64,000 nt of DNA from Caulobacter sp. (lineage in GTDB: Bacteria > Pseudomonadota > Alphaproteobacteria > Caulobacterales > Caulobacteraceae): positions 1 to 64,000 of the forward strand of contig JARWZW010000047.1 in the NCBI GenBank assembly GCA_029866155.1. The letters run 5' to 3'. The notes under the pieces are model-generated. The model saw only the letters and a program-made list of their open reading frames with translations, had not been told where the DNA came from and ran no database searches. Position 1 is the first letter of the stretch. Every line of letters starts with the position of its first letter. Shown in pieces: positions 1 to 9,709 of the stretch. Both the position numbers and the translations under genes were made by a program.

Positions 1-950
1 GCGTCGGGATAGCGTTCGGTGTCGGGGGCTACCGTTGGGGCCGGGCCGACGACGAAGCCGGGCGGCCTCGGCGTGCGCGATCCGGTGACGACAATCGACT
101 CAAGCGCCGGGGAGTTGGCGGCCGGGACAGTGCCTGCGACCGGTGCAGGCGGCGGCGGCGGGGGAGGCGGCGGCGGGGGCGGGGGAGGCGGCGGGGGCGG
201 CGGGGCAGCAGCGAAGCTGTAGCGCAGACCAAAGGTCACCGACTGGTCGACATAGGGACCCGTGAAGACGCCCGGATCGGGAGCCGTGCCACCCTGCGGC
301 TGGGTGACGACGGAGATGTCGTTCCCGTCAAGGTAGCGGTAGGTCAGGTCGCCGCTCAGGCGATCGGTGATGTCGAACGCCAGGCCGCCCAGGAACTGCC
401 AGGCGAAGGCGGTGTCTTCATCGTCGATCCGCAGGGCCCCGGTGTTGGGGCTGTCGTAGCGGCCGGCGACGTTCACGTCGACATAGTTGGCCCCGATGCC
501 GGCGCCGATGAACGGACGGAAGCTGGCGTCCGGGAAGAAGTCATAGATGACATTTCCCATGACCGTGAAGGCCGTCATGTCGGCGCCCGGCGAGTTGCAG
601 GTCCCCAGCACCTTGGTGGAGCAGACCTGGTCCGGAACCGTCAGTCGGGCGGTGTTGCCCTTGATGGATTCCATCGGGCCGCCGCGTACGCCGCCTTCCA
701 GTTCCACCCGCCAGTTGGGGGTGAACTGGTAGCCGAGACGGGCGAAGCCCAGATAGCTGTCTTCGGACTTGAATTCATAGTCATAGGGAGAGCCGTCTGC
801 CGCCGCATTGGCGGACTTGGCTTCAACGCCTTCGGGCCAGTGATAGCCGAGGTCGAAGGCCCCGTACCAGCCGGCGTCCTGGGCCATAGCCTGCGGCGCC
901 AGCAGCAGGGCGGCGAATACGCCGCCGAGCAACATTGCTTTCTTGTTCAA
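1..950 (-). CDS. OmpA-like outer-membrane beta-barrel protein with poly-proline linker (C-terminus cut by window edge)
   Basis: The gene reads leftward and is open at base 1. The TTG at 950-948 is preferred because an AGGGG lies just upstream and it restores the lysines before a hydrophobic signal peptide ending AMA-QDA; an ATG five codons on is the alternative. About 200 mature residues alternate in the manner of an 8-stranded OmpA/OmpW barrel (GWYGAFDLGYHWPEG, FRPFIGAGIGANYVDV, SVTFGLRYSF). Then come 19 consecutive prolines and a linker with IVVTGSRT and DTERYPDA. Classical OmpA-type proteins carry a peptidoglycan-binding domain next, but here the linker resembles the segment before the VWA domain of YfbK-type proteins. 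The rest lies outside the window. Confidence 0.8.
   Translation of the reverse strand, partial: MNKKAMLLGGVFAALLLAPQAMAQDAGWYGAFDLGYHWPEGVEAKSANAAADGSPYDYEFKSEDSYLGFARLGYQFTPNWRVELEGGVRGGPMESIKGNTARLTVPDQVCSTKVLGTCNSPGADMTAFTVMGNVIYDFFPDASFRPFIGAGIGANYVDVNVAGRYDSPNTGALRIDDEDTAFAWQFLGGLAFDITDRLSGDLTYRYLDGNDISVVTQPQGGTAPDPGVFTGPYVDQSVTFGLRYSFAAAPPPPPPPPPPPPPPPPPPPAPVAGTVPAANSPALESIVVTGSRTPRPPGFVVGPAPTVAPDTERYPD
147..203 (-). repeat. 19-codon poly-proline tract
   Basis: Nineteen consecutive proline codons (mixed CCG, CCC, CCT) join the barrel to the linker. The tract appears as a G-run on the plus strand and produces a spurious glycine-rich frame there. Its translation should depend strongly on EF-P. 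Confidence 0.9.
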
Positions 951-1245
951 GGTGAGCCCCTCACTCCAAGTGTTTGCCAACGCGCCATCGCCTGGCATGG
1001 TTCATATCCCCGCATGACCGGAAAGGGGTTCAACAGAGCCGCCGCGACCGGAGTCGCCCAGCTCGATTGAGGCCCCTTTCAGGCCAAGGACATCTGCGTA
1101 ACGACGACAGGAAGGATCAGTTCCCGACTTCAGCGCCACAGGTTGCAACACGGAAGCGCCGCAGCGTCGACGCTTGATAGCCTATATTGCAGCGTTTTTC
1201 CAGCATTCCCTTGGGTCCGCCTGACCCCCTGGCGGGGCGCGGGGC
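951..1245. other. Intergenic region upstream of the barrel gene
   Basis: No gene is supported in these 295 bases between the end of nadE and the start of the barrel gene, both on the minus strand. It must hold the barrel gene's promoter, but no convincing -35/-10 pair was found by eye. Confidence 0.5.
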
Positions 1246-3357
1246 CTATTCCCCTGAGGGGGTATTGCGCGCCAACTCGGCCAGCCAGACATCCGGACGG
1301 GCGTCGGAAGGCATGCGCCAGTCCCCCCGGGGCGACAGGGCGCCGCCCGATGAGATCTTGGGGCCGTTGGGTACAGCCGAGCGCTTGAACTGATTGGCGA
1401 AGAAGCGGGTGAGGAACAGCTTCAGCCAGGCCTTGATCTCGCCGAGGTCATAGGCCCGGCGCTGCTCCGGCGGGACCGCCGCCGGCCAGGCGCCGCGACC
1501 GGCGTCGCCCCAGGCCTCCAGGGCCAGAAAGGCGATCCGGGACGGGGCGAATCCATAGCGGGCGAAGTAATGCAGGTTGAAGTCCTGAAGGGCATAGGGC
1601 CCGACAAAGGATTCCGTGGACTGTGACTTGCCGTCGGCTCCGGCCGGAATGAGCTCGGGCGAAATCTCCGTGGCCAGAACGTCCTTGAGCAGCCGGCCCG
1701 TGTCCGCATCGACCTCGCCCGAGTCCGCCACGAACCGGATCAGATGCTGGATCAGGGTCTTGGAGACGCTGGCGTTGGGATTGTAGTGGCTCATATGGTC
1801 GCCGACCCCGTAGGTGCACCACCCCAGGGCCAGTTCCGAAAGATCGCCGGTGCCGACCACCAGGGCCCTGTGATGATTGGCCAGCCGGAACAGATAGTCC
1901 GTGCGCAGGCCGGCCTGGACGTTCTCGAAGGTCACGTCATGGACCGGCTCACCCCGGGCGAAAGGATGGTCCAGGTCCGCCAGCATCTGGCGGGCGGCCG
2001 GGCGGATATCCAGTTCAGCCCCGGTGACCCCCAGGCCGCGCATCAGGCGCCAGGCATTGCGCAGGGTGCCCTCCGAGGTCGCAAAGCCTGGCAGGGTCCA
2101 GGCCAGGACCCGGGTGCGGGGCAGGCCCAGGCTGTCCATCACCTTGGCGGCCACCAGCAGGGCCTGGGTGGAGTCCAGCCCGCCCGAGACGCCGATCACC
2201 AGATGCTCGAGACCGGTGGATTTCAGACGCTGGGCCAGGCCCTGGACCTGGATATTGTAGGCCTCGTGACATTCCTCGGCCAGGCGGGCCGGGTCGCTGG
2301 GCACGAAGGGAAACCGCTCCAGGGGCCGGGCCAGGGCCAGTTCCGTCTTCGGCGGGGTCAGGTCGAAGGACTGGATGCGCCAGGCTCTCGGGCTGGCCTG
2401 CGAGGCCGTATCGCCGAAGGTGACGGTGCGGCGACGCTCCTGGCGAAGTCTCAGGATGTCGATATCCGCAAGGGCCAGGGTCGGGCCGACGGGAAACCGC
2501 TCGCTTTCGGCCAGGCTGGCGCCCAGCTCGAAGATCGAGGCCTGGCCATCCCAGGCGTTGTCCGTCGTCGATTCGCCGGGCCCGGCGGCGGCATAGACAT
2601 AGGCCGCCTGGCAGCGCAGGGACTGGGAGGCGCAGAGCAGCCGCCGTTCCCGGGCCTTGCCAATGACGATGTTGCTGGCCGACAGGTTCAGCAGAACCTC
2701 CGCCCCGGCCAGGGCCGCCGCCGTCGAGGGCGGATCCGGCGTCCAGAGGTCCTCGCAGATTTCCACGGCGAAGGTGACTCCCGGCTGGCCGGCGAGCCGG
2801 GCCTCGAACAGCAGGTCGACGCCGAAGGGCGCCGTCTGTCCGGCCAGTTCCAGGGCCTGGTCCACGACCTTCAGCCCCGGGGCGAACCTGCGCTTCTCAT
2901 AATATTCCCGGTAGTTGGGCAGATAGGACTTGGGGACCACCCCGAGAACCCGTCCGCCCTGGATGACCACGGCAGTATTGTAGAGCCGGCCCTGTCCCCG
3001 CAGCGGCGCCCCGACCACGAAAGCCGGGATCAGACTGCGGCTGGCCTCGACCAGCGTCTCGATCGCCGCCTCGACGGCCTCCAGCAGGGCGTCCTGGTGG
3101 AACAGGTCGTCGATGGCGTAGGACGACAGTCCCAGTTCCGGGAACACCATCAGGGCCACGCCCTCCTCCTGCCCCCGCCGCACCAGGGCAAGGGTCTGGG
3201 CGGCGTTGGCCACCGGATCGGCCACTGCGGTCATCGGCACGGCGCCGGCCACCCGGACGAAGCCATGGCGATAGGGCGACCGGAACGGCAGGTCCTCGAA
3301 GGTCAACGGAATCTGGGCCATGTCCGCCCTGTGACGCGGGTTGGTTGAGGTCTCCAC
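1246..3357 (-). CDS. nadE: Glutamine-dependent NAD+ synthetase
   Basis: Makes NAD+ from deamido-NAD+, ATP and ammonia released from glutamine; a cytoplasmic last step of NAD synthesis. The N-terminal nitrilase-like glutaminase domain shows the catalytic triad in FPELGLSSY (Glu74), [15 protein letters not shown] (Lys143) and VEICEDLW (Cys201). The C-terminal synthetase domain has the P-loop [10 protein letters not shown] and the [13 protein letters not shown] segment. At about 700 residues it matches the long, two-domain class. The first start is a GTG (3357) without a clear ribosome site; the ATG at 3321 (MAQIPLTF) follows AGGGCGG and may be the true start. It stands alone, divergent from the ABC gene. 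Confidence 0.95.
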   Translation of the reverse strand: METSTNPRHRADMAQIPLTFEDLPFRSPYRHGFVRVAGAVPMTAVADPVANAAQTLALVRRGQEEGVALMVFPELGLSSYAIDDLFHQDALLEAVEAAIETLVEASRSLIPAFVVGAPLRGQGRLYNTAVVIQGGRVLGVVPKSYLPNYREYYEKRRFAPGLKVVDQALELAGQTAPFGVDLLFEARLAGQPGVTFAVEICEDLWTPDPPSTAAALAGAEVLLNLSASNIVIGKARERRLLCASQSLRCQAAYVYAAAGPGESTTDNAWDGQASIFELGASLAESERFPVGPTLALADIDILRLRQERRRTVTFGDTASQASPRAWRIQSFDLTPPKTELALARPLERFPFVPSDPARLAEECHEAYNIQVQGLAQRLKSTGLEHLVIGVSGGLDSTQALLVAAKVMDSLGLPRTRVLAWTLPGFATSEGTLRNAWRLMRGLGVTGAELDIRPAARQMLADLDHPFARGEPVHDVTFENVQAGLRTDYLFRLANHHRALVVGTGDLSELALGWCTYGVGDHMSHYNPNASVSKTLIQHLIRFVADSGEVDADTGRLLKDVLATEISPELIPAGADGKSQSTESFVGPYALQDFNLHYFARYGFAPSRIAFLALEAWGDAGRGAWPAAVPPEQRRAYDLGEIKAWLKLFLTRFFANQFKRSAVPNGPKISSGGALSPRGDWRMPSDARPDVWLAELARNTPSGE

Positions 3358-3502
3358 GCTTATCAGCGGCAGGCCGGCCCCGGCAAGGCGGCGCGCCAGA
3401 ACCTGGTCGGGCGCACTCTAATCTGGACCTTATCCTGGCCCTCCGATTGCGCCGGCGCTTGGGACCGCTATCGTAGGGTTCTTCTTGTGGAGTGCCCCCG
3501 TC

Positions 3503-5326
3503 GTGTCCGCTTCCCCAGCTGTGCTGTCTGTCCGCAATCTGCAGGTCGCCTTTGATACCCCCGACGGCCTTGTCCAGGCGGTGAAGGGCGTGTCCCTGGA
3601 TGTCGCGGCGGGTGAATGTCTGGGCGTCGTCGGCGAAAGCGGCTCGGGCAAGAGCCAGACCTTCATGTCCGTCATGGGCTTGCTGGCCGGCAATGGCCGG
3701 GCGTCGGGGTCGGCCACCTTCGAGGGCCAGGAACTGCTGGGTCTCAAGCCCGGGGCGCTGAACGCCATTCGCGGCTCGAAGATGACCATGATCTTCCAGG
3801 ATCCCCTGACCGCCCTGACGCCCCATGTGCGGATCGGCGAGCAGATCGCCGAGCCCCTGCGCCGTCACCTGGGGATGGGGGGCCGCGAGGCCCGCAGGCA
3901 GGCCCGGGAGTGGCTGGACCGGGTCCGGATCTCGGAGGCCGGCCGGCGACTGGATCAATATCCCCATGAACTGTCCGGCGGGATGCGCCAGCGGGTGATG
4001 ATCGCGGCGGCCATGGCCTGTGGCCCCAGACTGCTGATCGCCGACGAGCCGACCACGGCCCTGGACGTTACCGTCCAGGCGGAAATTCTCGACCTGATGG
4101 CCGACCTGCAGAAGGAAACCGGCACGGCCCTGGTCCTGATTACCCACGACATGGGCGTCATCGCCCGGCTGGCCGACCGGGTCTGCGTGATGAAGGACGG
4201 CGCCTATGTGGAATCCGGCCCGGCCGCCGATATCTTCGACCGGCCCGCCGAGGCCTATACCCGCGCGCTTCTGGAGGCCATTCCCAGGCTGGACCGCAGC
4301 GACCGGGGCGGTCGGCCCGTGACCGTCGCTGTGGCTGCGGACGCCCCGGTGGTGGTCAGCGGCGAGGATGTCAGGGTCGCCTTCCCTGTGCATCAGGGCT
4401 TTCTGGGCCGAAAATCCCTGCTCCGGGCGGTGGACGGCGTCGATTTTCGCATTCGCCAGGGCGAGACTCTGGGCGTGGTGGGTGAAAGCGGTTGTGGCAA
4501 GTCGACCCTGAGCCGGGCGGTGCTGCGGCTGCTGCCGCCCGGCGGCGGCGAGACCGGCGGCGCCATCACCGTTCTGGGCCGCGACATCAGCCAGGCCGAC
4601 GAGACGGCCATGCGCAAACAGCGCCGTGACCTGCAGATCGTCTTCCAGGATCCCCTGGCCAGTCTGGATCCCCGTTCGACCATCGGCGATTCCATCGCCG
4701 AACCCCTGAGGGTCTTCCGGCCGGACCTGGACCGCAGGGCCCGGGACCTGGAGACGGCCGGGATGATGGAGCGGGCCGGCCTGGCGCCCGACCTGATCAA
4801 CCGCTACCCCCATGAACTGTCCGGCGGTCAGAACCAGAGGGTGGGCATCGCCCGGGCCATGATTCTGGGCCCGAAACTGGTCATCTGCGACGAGGCGGTC
4901 AGCGCCCTGGATGTCTCCATCCGGGCCCAGATCATCGACCTGCTGATCTCGCTCCAGGCCGAGATGGGCATGGCCATGATGTTCATCAGCCATGACCTGG
5001 CCGTGGTGCGGGAAATCAGCCACCGGGTCATGGTCATGTATATGGGCCGGGTGATGGAACTGGCCGATCGCGACGATCTCTACGCCAACCCGACCCATCC
5101 CTATACCCGGGCCCTCCTGTCCGCCGCCCCGATCCCCGACCCCGCTGTCGAGCGCAGCCGCCAGAGGGTCAGGCTGTCGGGCGAGCCCCCCTCGCCCATG
5201 GATCCCCTGGCGGCCCTGCGCTTCCTGCCGTCGCGCCGTCCTGTTCGTCCAGGCGACGCGATCTACCGTCCACAGTTGAAAGAAGTAGCCGCCGGCCATT
5301 TCGTCAGCGAATACGATCCCGTCTGA
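3503..5326 (+). CDS. Peptide-type ABC transporter, fused double ATPase (DppDF/YejF-like)
   Basis: Energises import of peptides or related solutes from the inner face of the membrane. Two complete ATPase modules lie in tandem: Walker A GESGSGKS, signature LSGGMRQRV and Walker [13 protein letters not shown] in the first half; [23 protein letters not shown] and [12 protein letters not shown] in the second. Each half ends with the HPYTRALL-like tail typical of Dpp/Opp ATPases. The GTG at 3503 is chosen because TGGAG sits 9 bases upstream; a TTG at 3485 extends the frame by six codons. No permease or binding protein is nearby. The S9 peptidase gene follows after 12 bases, so the two are probably co-transcribed. 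Confidence 0.9.
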   Translation: MSASPAVLSVRNLQVAFDTPDGLVQAVKGVSLDVAAGECLGVVGESGSGKSQTFMSVMGLLAGNGRASGSATFEGQELLGLKPGALNAIRGSKMTMIFQDPLTALTPHVRIGEQIAEPLRRHLGMGGREARRQAREWLDRVRISEAGRRLDQYPHELSGGMRQRVMIAAAMACGPRLLIADEPTTALDVTVQAEILDLMADLQKETGTALVLITHDMGVIARLADRVCVMKDGAYVESGPAADIFDRPAEAYTRALLEAIPRLDRSDRGGRPVTVAVAADAPVVVSGEDVRVAFPVHQGFLGRKSLLRAVDGVDFRIRQGETLGVVGESGCGKSTLSRAVLRLLPPGGGETGGAITVLGRDISQADETAMRKQRRDLQIVFQDPLASLDPRSTIGDSIAEPLRVFRPDLDRRARDLETAGMMERAGLAPDLINRYPHELSGGQNQRVGIARAMILGPKLVICDEAVSALDVSIRAQIIDLLISLQAEMGMAMMFISHDLAVVREISHRVMVMYMGRVMELADRDDLYANPTHPYTRALLSAAPIPDPAVERSRQRVRLSGEPPSPMDPLAALRFLPSRRPVRPGDAIYRPQLKEVAAGHFVSEYDPV

Positions 5327-5338
5327 AGGTCCCTGTCC

Positions 5339-7300
5339 ATGGATGCATCCGCCATGATCCGCCGCAGCTTTCTGGTTTCCGGAGCGATCGCCGCCCTGGT
5401 CGGCCCCCTGATCACCCCAGCGACCGCCAGGGCCGCCACGGTCGAGCGTCGTCAGTCAGGGTCCCTTACCCTGGAGAACGTGCCCCAGACGCCGGCGGCG
5501 GTGCGCGAGGCCCTGAGGCGCTACCAGAATGCCCGGTCGGCCGGTTTCCAGACCTGGCTGGAGGACGGCTCGATGCTGATCTCCACGCGGTTCGGCCAGA
5601 CCGCCCAGCTGCACCGGGTTGCAGGCCCGGGCGCCGACCGCACCCAGCTGACCTTCTTCGACGAACCCGTGGCCGGAGCCGAAGGCGTGCCCGGTTCGTC
5701 CGACCGCTTCGTCTTCACCAAGGACACCGGCGGGGACGAGTATTTCCAGGGCTATCTCTCGGGCCTGACCGGCGGCGAGACGGTCTTCACCGAGCCTGGA
5801 ACCCGCAACCAGTCGCTGGTCTTCTCAAGGGACGGCAAGACCATGGCCTGGGCCCGGGTGGGCAAGGGCGATCCTGACTACGATATCGTGACCATGACGG
5901 TGGGCGATGCCGCCAGCCGCAAGACGGTCTTCCAGGCCACAGGGGCGACCTCGCCGGTCGCCTGGTCGCCGGACGGCCGGACCCTGCTGCTGGCCCGCTA
6001 CCTCTCGGCCACCGCCAGCCAGCTCTATCTGCTTGACCTTCCGACCGGAAAGCTGCGGCAGGTCAAACCGTCCAAGATGGACATCTCCTATGGCGACGCC
6101 CGATTCACACCGGATGGCCTGTCGCTCCTCCTGACCACCGACCAGGGGTCCGATTTCAAGCGCCTGGTCCGAATGGATGTCGAGACCGGCGTCATCACAC
6201 CGGTCAGCCCGACCGACCTTGCCTGGGACATCGAGACCTTCGATCTGACGCCCGACGGCGCGATCCTGGCCTATTCGGTCAACGAAGGCGGCCGCTCCCG
6301 GGTCGTGGTCCAGGACCTCAAGACCCGCCGGGCCCTGCCCCAGCCGCAACTGCCGGTCGGGGTCCTGGCCGCCCTGAAGTTCTCGCCGGATGGCAAGAGC
6401 TTGGCCATTGGCCTTAACGCCGCCACCTCGCCGGCCGATGTCTGGGTCTTCAGGCCGGAAGGCGGCGAATTGGTTCGCTGGACCTATAGCGAGGCCGGGG
6501 GTCTGGACCTGACGGCCCTGTCGGAACCGACCCTGGCCACCTTCAAGTCCTTCGACGGCCTGACGGTGCCGGCCTGGGTCTACCGGCCGGCGAAGATCAA
6601 CGGCCGGGCGCCGGTGATCATCGATATCCATGGCGGACCGGAGGGCCAGGACCGGCCGGGCTTCAACACCCGCCGGCAATACTGGGCCGCCGAGCTGGGC
6701 GCCGTGACCATCGCCCCCAACGTCCGGGGCTCGGACGGCTATGGCAAGACCTATATCAAGCTGGACAACGGGCCAAAGCGCCAGGACAGCGTCAAGGATA
6801 TCGGCGCCCTGCTGGACTGGATCGCCACCCAGCCCGACCTCGACAAGGACCGGGTGGTTGTCTATGGCGGCAGCTATGGCGGGTTCATGGTCCTGGCCTC
6901 CCTGGCCGCCTATAGCGACCGGCTGGCCGGCGCCGTCGACATCGTCGGCATCTCCAATTTCACCACCTTCCTGACCAATACCGAAGGCTATCGCCGGGAC
7001 CTGCGGCGGGCCGAGTATGGCGATGAGCGGGACCCGGCGATGAAGAAGATCTTCGACCAGATCTCGCCTCTCAACCTGACCTCCGGCATGAAGAAGCCGC
7101 TGTTCGTCATCCAGGGCCGCAATGACCCGCGGGTGCCCTGGACCGAGGCCGAGCAGATCGTCTCGGCAGTGCGGGGCCAGGGCGGCGAGGTCTGGTACAT
7201 GCTGGCCGGCGACGAGGGCCACGGCTTCCGCAAGAAACAGAACATCGACGCCCAGCGCGAGGCCGAGACGATGTTCTTCAGCAAGGTGTTTGGTCGGTAG
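5339..7300 (+). CDS. S9 family prolyl-oligopeptidase-like serine peptidase, exported
   Basis: Cleaves peptides, often after proline or with dipeptidyl-peptidase action; exact specificity cannot be read here. The N-terminus IRRSFLVSG followed by a hydrophobic stretch and ATARAA looks like a twin-arginine signal peptide; an internal ATG at 5354 would start directly at MIRRSFL. Residues of about 60-400 form a beta-propeller with repeated SPDG motifs. The C-terminal alpha/beta hydrolase domain shows Ser512 in GGSYGGF, Asp596 in GRNDPRVPW and His628 in DEGHGF, a complete triad. It sits 12 bases after a peptide-type ABC ATPase, which suggests extracytoplasmic peptide digestion coupled to uptake. 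Confidence 0.93.
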   Translation: MDASAMIRRSFLVSGAIAALVGPLITPATARAATVERRQSGSLTLENVPQTPAAVREALRRYQNARSAGFQTWLEDGSMLISTRFGQTAQLHRVAGPGADRTQLTFFDEPVAGAEGVPGSSDRFVFTKDTGGDEYFQGYLSGLTGGETVFTEPGTRNQSLVFSRDGKTMAWARVGKGDPDYDIVTMTVGDAASRKTVFQATGATSPVAWSPDGRTLLLARYLSATASQLYLLDLPTGKLRQVKPSKMDISYGDARFTPDGLSLLLTTDQGSDFKRLVRMDVETGVITPVSPTDLAWDIETFDLTPDGAILAYSVNEGGRSRVVVQDLKTRRALPQPQLPVGVLAALKFSPDGKSLAIGLNAATSPADVWVFRPEGGELVRWTYSEAGGLDLTALSEPTLATFKSFDGLTVPAWVYRPAKINGRAPVIIDIHGGPEGQDRPGFNTRRQYWAAELGAVTIAPNVRGSDGYGKTYIKLDNGPKRQDSVKDIGALLDWIATQPDLDKDRVVVYGGSYGGFMVLASLAAYSDRLAGAVDIVGISNFTTFLTNTEGYRRDLRRAEYGDERDPAMKKIFDQISPLNLTSGMKKPLFVIQGRNDPRVPWTEAEQIVSAVRGQGGEVWYMLAGDEGHGFRKKQNIDAQREAETMFFSKVFGR

Positions 7301-7311
7301 CGTGGGCTGAC

Positions 7312-7336
7312 GCGCCCGGCCTCAGGGCCTGGGCGC
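7312..7336. terminator. Stem-loop between convergent genes
   Basis: GCGCCCGGCC pairs with GGCCTGGGCGC apart from one bulged T, around a short TCAG loop. It overlaps the stop codon of the leftward gene and lies 12 bases after the peptidase stop. There is no U-tract. Confidence 0.5.
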
Positions 7337-8032
7337 GATCTGCAGCTTGTAGGGGATGTAGAGGGCCAGATCGAGCGGGCCGGCCTGATACCAGGTGACC
7401 GGCAGATTCAGCCCTTCTACCGTCACCCCATAGGTCTGGCCAAAGGCGCCGGCCGAGGTGAGGGCGTCCCTGGCGATCAGGCTGATGATCTCGCCGCGAT
7501 ACTGTTCCGGCCGGACCAGGGTCAGGTTCCAGTCCCCCTGTGTGAGGATTTCGGTCCGGCCGGCCCTGGCTGTCTTGCTGATGAAGGTCTCGATCCGGTT
7601 CGAGGCGGAATCCAGGGTGTCTGACGGAGTCACCGCCGTCTTGATCAGCAGGACGGCGGCGCTGGTGTCGGGCCGGTTGGCGCTGCCGATGATGCTGTCG
7701 ATCATGGTTTCATCGAAGCCGCCCACCACCTCTTCGCCCAGGCCAAGGGCGATGGCCGGGTCCTTGGCCGCCGCCTGGATCAGGCTGCGGAGGGTGGTCT
7801 TGAGCTCCGACCGCCGCTGGCCCGGGTCGCGGGTGTCGCAGACGACATTGATCAGGATGATCAGGTTGTCCGCCCGCTTGCGCAGGACAATGGCTGGGGT
7901 CCGGGCGGCGTCGAATTCCTCGATGCGCGAGGCCGTGACGACGATCTCGCCGACGTCGCCGTCCTGGGCCAGGACGGGCCCGGCGGTCAGCAGAAGGGCG
8001 GCGGCCAGCAGTCCTGTCAGGGGTCGCGCCAT
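7322..8032 (-). CDS. Secreted protein of unknown function with a TonB-receptor-like VVTASR motif
   Basis: Not recognised as a known family. The ATG at 8032 follows a strong GGAGGAG site and opens a clear signal peptide (MARPLTGLLAAALLLTAGP, cleavage after VLA-QDG). The mature protein of about 210 residues begins GEIVVTASRIEEFDA, like the N-terminal edge of many TonB-dependent receptors, but it is far too short to be a receptor. The rest alternates helices and strands and contains two cysteine-poor, soluble-looking halves (NLIILINVVCDTRDPGQRR; SGDWN-like TQGDWNLTLVRPEQYRGE). A periplasmic or envelope role is inferred only from the signal peptide. Convergent with the peptidase gene. Confidence 0.7.
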   Translation of the reverse strand: MARPLTGLLAAALLLTAGPVLAQDGDVGEIVVTASRIEEFDAARTPAIVLRKRADNLIILINVVCDTRDPGQRRSELKTTLRSLIQAAAKDPAIALGLGEEVVGGFDETMIDSIIGSANRPDTSAAVLLIKTAVTPSDTLDSASNRIETFISKTARAGRTEILTQGDWNLTLVRPEQYRGEIISLIARDALTSAGAFGQTYGVTVEGLNLPVTWYQAGPLDLALYIPYKLQIAPRP

Positions 8033-8099
8033 GTCGGTTTCTCCTCCGGTTTCTGCAAGGCTGCGCCCGGTTGGCGGCCAAGTCCAGCCTCCGGCCGTC

Positions 8100-8885
8100 T
8101 CAGCCGTTATCGGCCTGGCAGCGGGAATGGAGCTCATAGTCCCGCCCATAGAGCCGCTCGACCCGGGCCTGGTCCGCGGCGGATATGGCCTCGGCGGCAA
8201 ACCGGTCGGTGGCGTTGTGGCGGCCGAAAGCGACAGGGCGGCCGAGCCTGTCCGACAGGCGGGACGCCAGGCCGTCCGGCTGTTCCAGGGTGGCCCAGTC
8301 CCAGAGGCTGGCGGCCAGATGGGCCTCCAGGTCCTCGTCCGGGCGCCAGCCGACATAGGCGCAGGCGATGTCGCCAAACACCTCTGGCTGGTCCAGTTGA
8401 TAGTCCAGGAAGCCGGCAAGATCGTAGCGCGCCGCCGCCCGGGACAACATATGGGCGTCAAACCGCTGCCAGGGCTTCTTCTTCAGATGACCGGCCCGGG
8501 CATAGTTGTAGTCCGACAGGGCCCGGCGGGCGGGATCGCGCAACAGGGTGATGAACCGCACGGGACGTTTCAGCCCGGCCTGGACGCATCCCTGGTCGCT
8601 GTGGCCGCCGGTGATAAGATCGCCGTCCAGGGCGGTGGTCTCGATCCGGTTCAGGGCTGCCCCAAGGGACAGGACCCCCAGCTTCGCGCCGAGGTTCTGG
8701 GTCTGGGAGCGCCAGAGCCGGAACGCCTGCCAGCGGCTGATGCTCGCCTCCCTGCGCAGGGTGTCCGGCAGGTAATGGCGACCGCGGCCTGCAAAGGCTT
8801 CGGCCAGCATGCGGGTCAGGCTGGTGGATCCGCTTTTGGGGATGCGGATCGCATGGATCAGGAAGGGCTGAAGATCCGGACTCAA
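8100..8885 (-). CDS. Sulfotransferase-family protein
   Basis: Predicted to move sulfate from PAPS onto a carbohydrate or other acceptor. The 5'-phosphosulfate loop is visible near the N-terminus (IPKSGSTSLTRML) and the 3'-phosphate site further on (LLRDPARRALSDYNYAR). About 261 residues is normal for the type-2 sulfotransferase fold. No ATG fits; the TTG at 8885 overlaps the cheR stop as TTGA, so translation is probably coupled to cheR. It is the last gene of the chpT/cheY/cheR run on the minus strand. Acceptor unknown; surface polysaccharide is only a guess. Confidence 0.8.
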   Translation of the reverse strand: MSPDLQPFLIHAIRIPKSGSTSLTRMLAEAFAGRGRHYLPDTLRREASISRWQAFRLWRSQTQNLGAKLGVLSLGAALNRIETTALDGDLITGGHSDQGCVQAGLKRPVRFITLLRDPARRALSDYNYARAGHLKKKPWQRFDAHMLSRAAARYDLAGFLDYQLDQPEVFGDIACAYVGWRPDEDLEAHLAASLWDWATLEQPDGLASRLSDRLGRPVAFGRHNATDRFAAEAISAADQARVERLYGRDYELHSRCQADNG

Positions 8886-9709
8886 GCCGCCGCGCGGAAG
8901 GCGGGGTTGCGGACATAGACCCCGCTCCGGCCGGGCAAAGGCCGGACGGCGTCGGTGATGGACTCGGCGGTCTCCTGCGGGCCCAGGACCAGCAGGCCAT
9001 CCGGCGGCAACAGGGCCGAAAGGGCCTCCAGGACCCGGCGTCGATAGGGCGGATCCATGGCCGACAGCAGGTGGCGGCAGAAGATCACGTCGAACTGGCC
9101 CATACTGGTCATGTCGGCGATCAGGTTGACCCTCCGCCAGCGGACTCGCTGGCGAATGCGCGGGGTCAGCCGCCAATTGTCTTCGACCTTCTCGAAATGG
9201 TTCAGCAGCCGCCGGATCGGAAGGCCGCGCTGCACTTCGAACTGGGTGTAGAGGCCGGACTGGGCCTTCTCCAGGGCCCGTTCGGAAATGTCGGAACCGT
9301 AGACCTCGACCTCGGCGCCGGGCGGCAGGCCTTCGGCCTCCTCGGCCAGCATGGCCAGGCTATAGGCCTCCTGTCCGGTGGCGCAGGCGCAGCTCCAGAC
9401 CTTGATCGGAGCGCTGCCGCGCAGACGCGCGAGGGTGGGGAGGATTTCCTGGCGGAAGGTCTCGAACACCGCCCGGTCCCGAAAAAATTCGGTCTCGCCC
9501 TGAGCCAGGGCCTCGACCACGGCCCAGATCAGCTTGTCGTCGCGATTGGTCCTGAGGGCCCCGGCCAGTTCGGCGATCCCGGCAAAGCCTTCCCGGCGCG
9601 CCAGGGGCGAAAGGCGGCTCTCGATCAGGTAGGTCTTGGCCGGGTCGATCTTCATCCCGGCCCGGGCCCGGGCCAGGGCGACGAACAGTTCGATATCGGC
9701 GGGGTTCAC
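8882..9709 (-). CDS. cheR: CheR-type chemotaxis protein methyltransferase
   Basis: Uses S-adenosylmethionine to methylate glutamates of chemoreceptors. The N-terminal helical domain (NPADIELFVALARARAG) is followed by the SAM-binding core with VWSCACATGQEAYSLAM, VYGSDIS and DVIFCRHLLSAM, ending with the beta-subdomain LLVLGPQETAESI. 275 residues is the usual size. The GTG start at 9709 overlaps the stop of the CheY-like gene as GTGA, and the next gene starts inside this stop, so all three are coupled. The usual RN-L-Y of the core is here RHLLSAM, a mild deviation. Confidence 0.92.
   Translation of the reverse strand: MNPADIELFVALARARAGMKIDPAKTYLIESRLSPLARREGFAGIAELAGALRTNRDDKLIWAVVEALAQGETEFFRDRAVFETFRQEILPTLARLRGSAPIKVWSCACATGQEAYSLAMLAEEAEGLPPGAEVEVYGSDISERALEKAQSGLYTQFEVQRGLPIRRLLNHFEKVEDNWRLTPRIRQRVRWRRVNLIADMTSMGQFDVIFCRHLLSAMDPPYRRRVLEALSALLPPDGLLVLGPQETAESITDAVRPLPGRSGVYVRNPAFRAAA

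Noticed and set aside
19-222. A glycine-rich plus-strand frame at the left edge
   Set aside because: The glycine run is the complement of the poly-proline codons of the barrel gene.
2897-5299. An 800-codon open frame on the minus strand opposite the ABC ATPase gene
   Set aside because: It mirrors a real gene with two full ATPase modules. Its product is rich in His, Gln, Gly and Pro without any domain, the usual result of reading the antisense strand of G+C-rich coding DNA.
8886-9176. An N-terminal extension of the sulfotransferase into the cheR region
   Set aside because: That stretch is the real cheR gene in another frame, with the SAM-site and C-terminal motifs intact; the sulfotransferase fold begins after the cheR stop.
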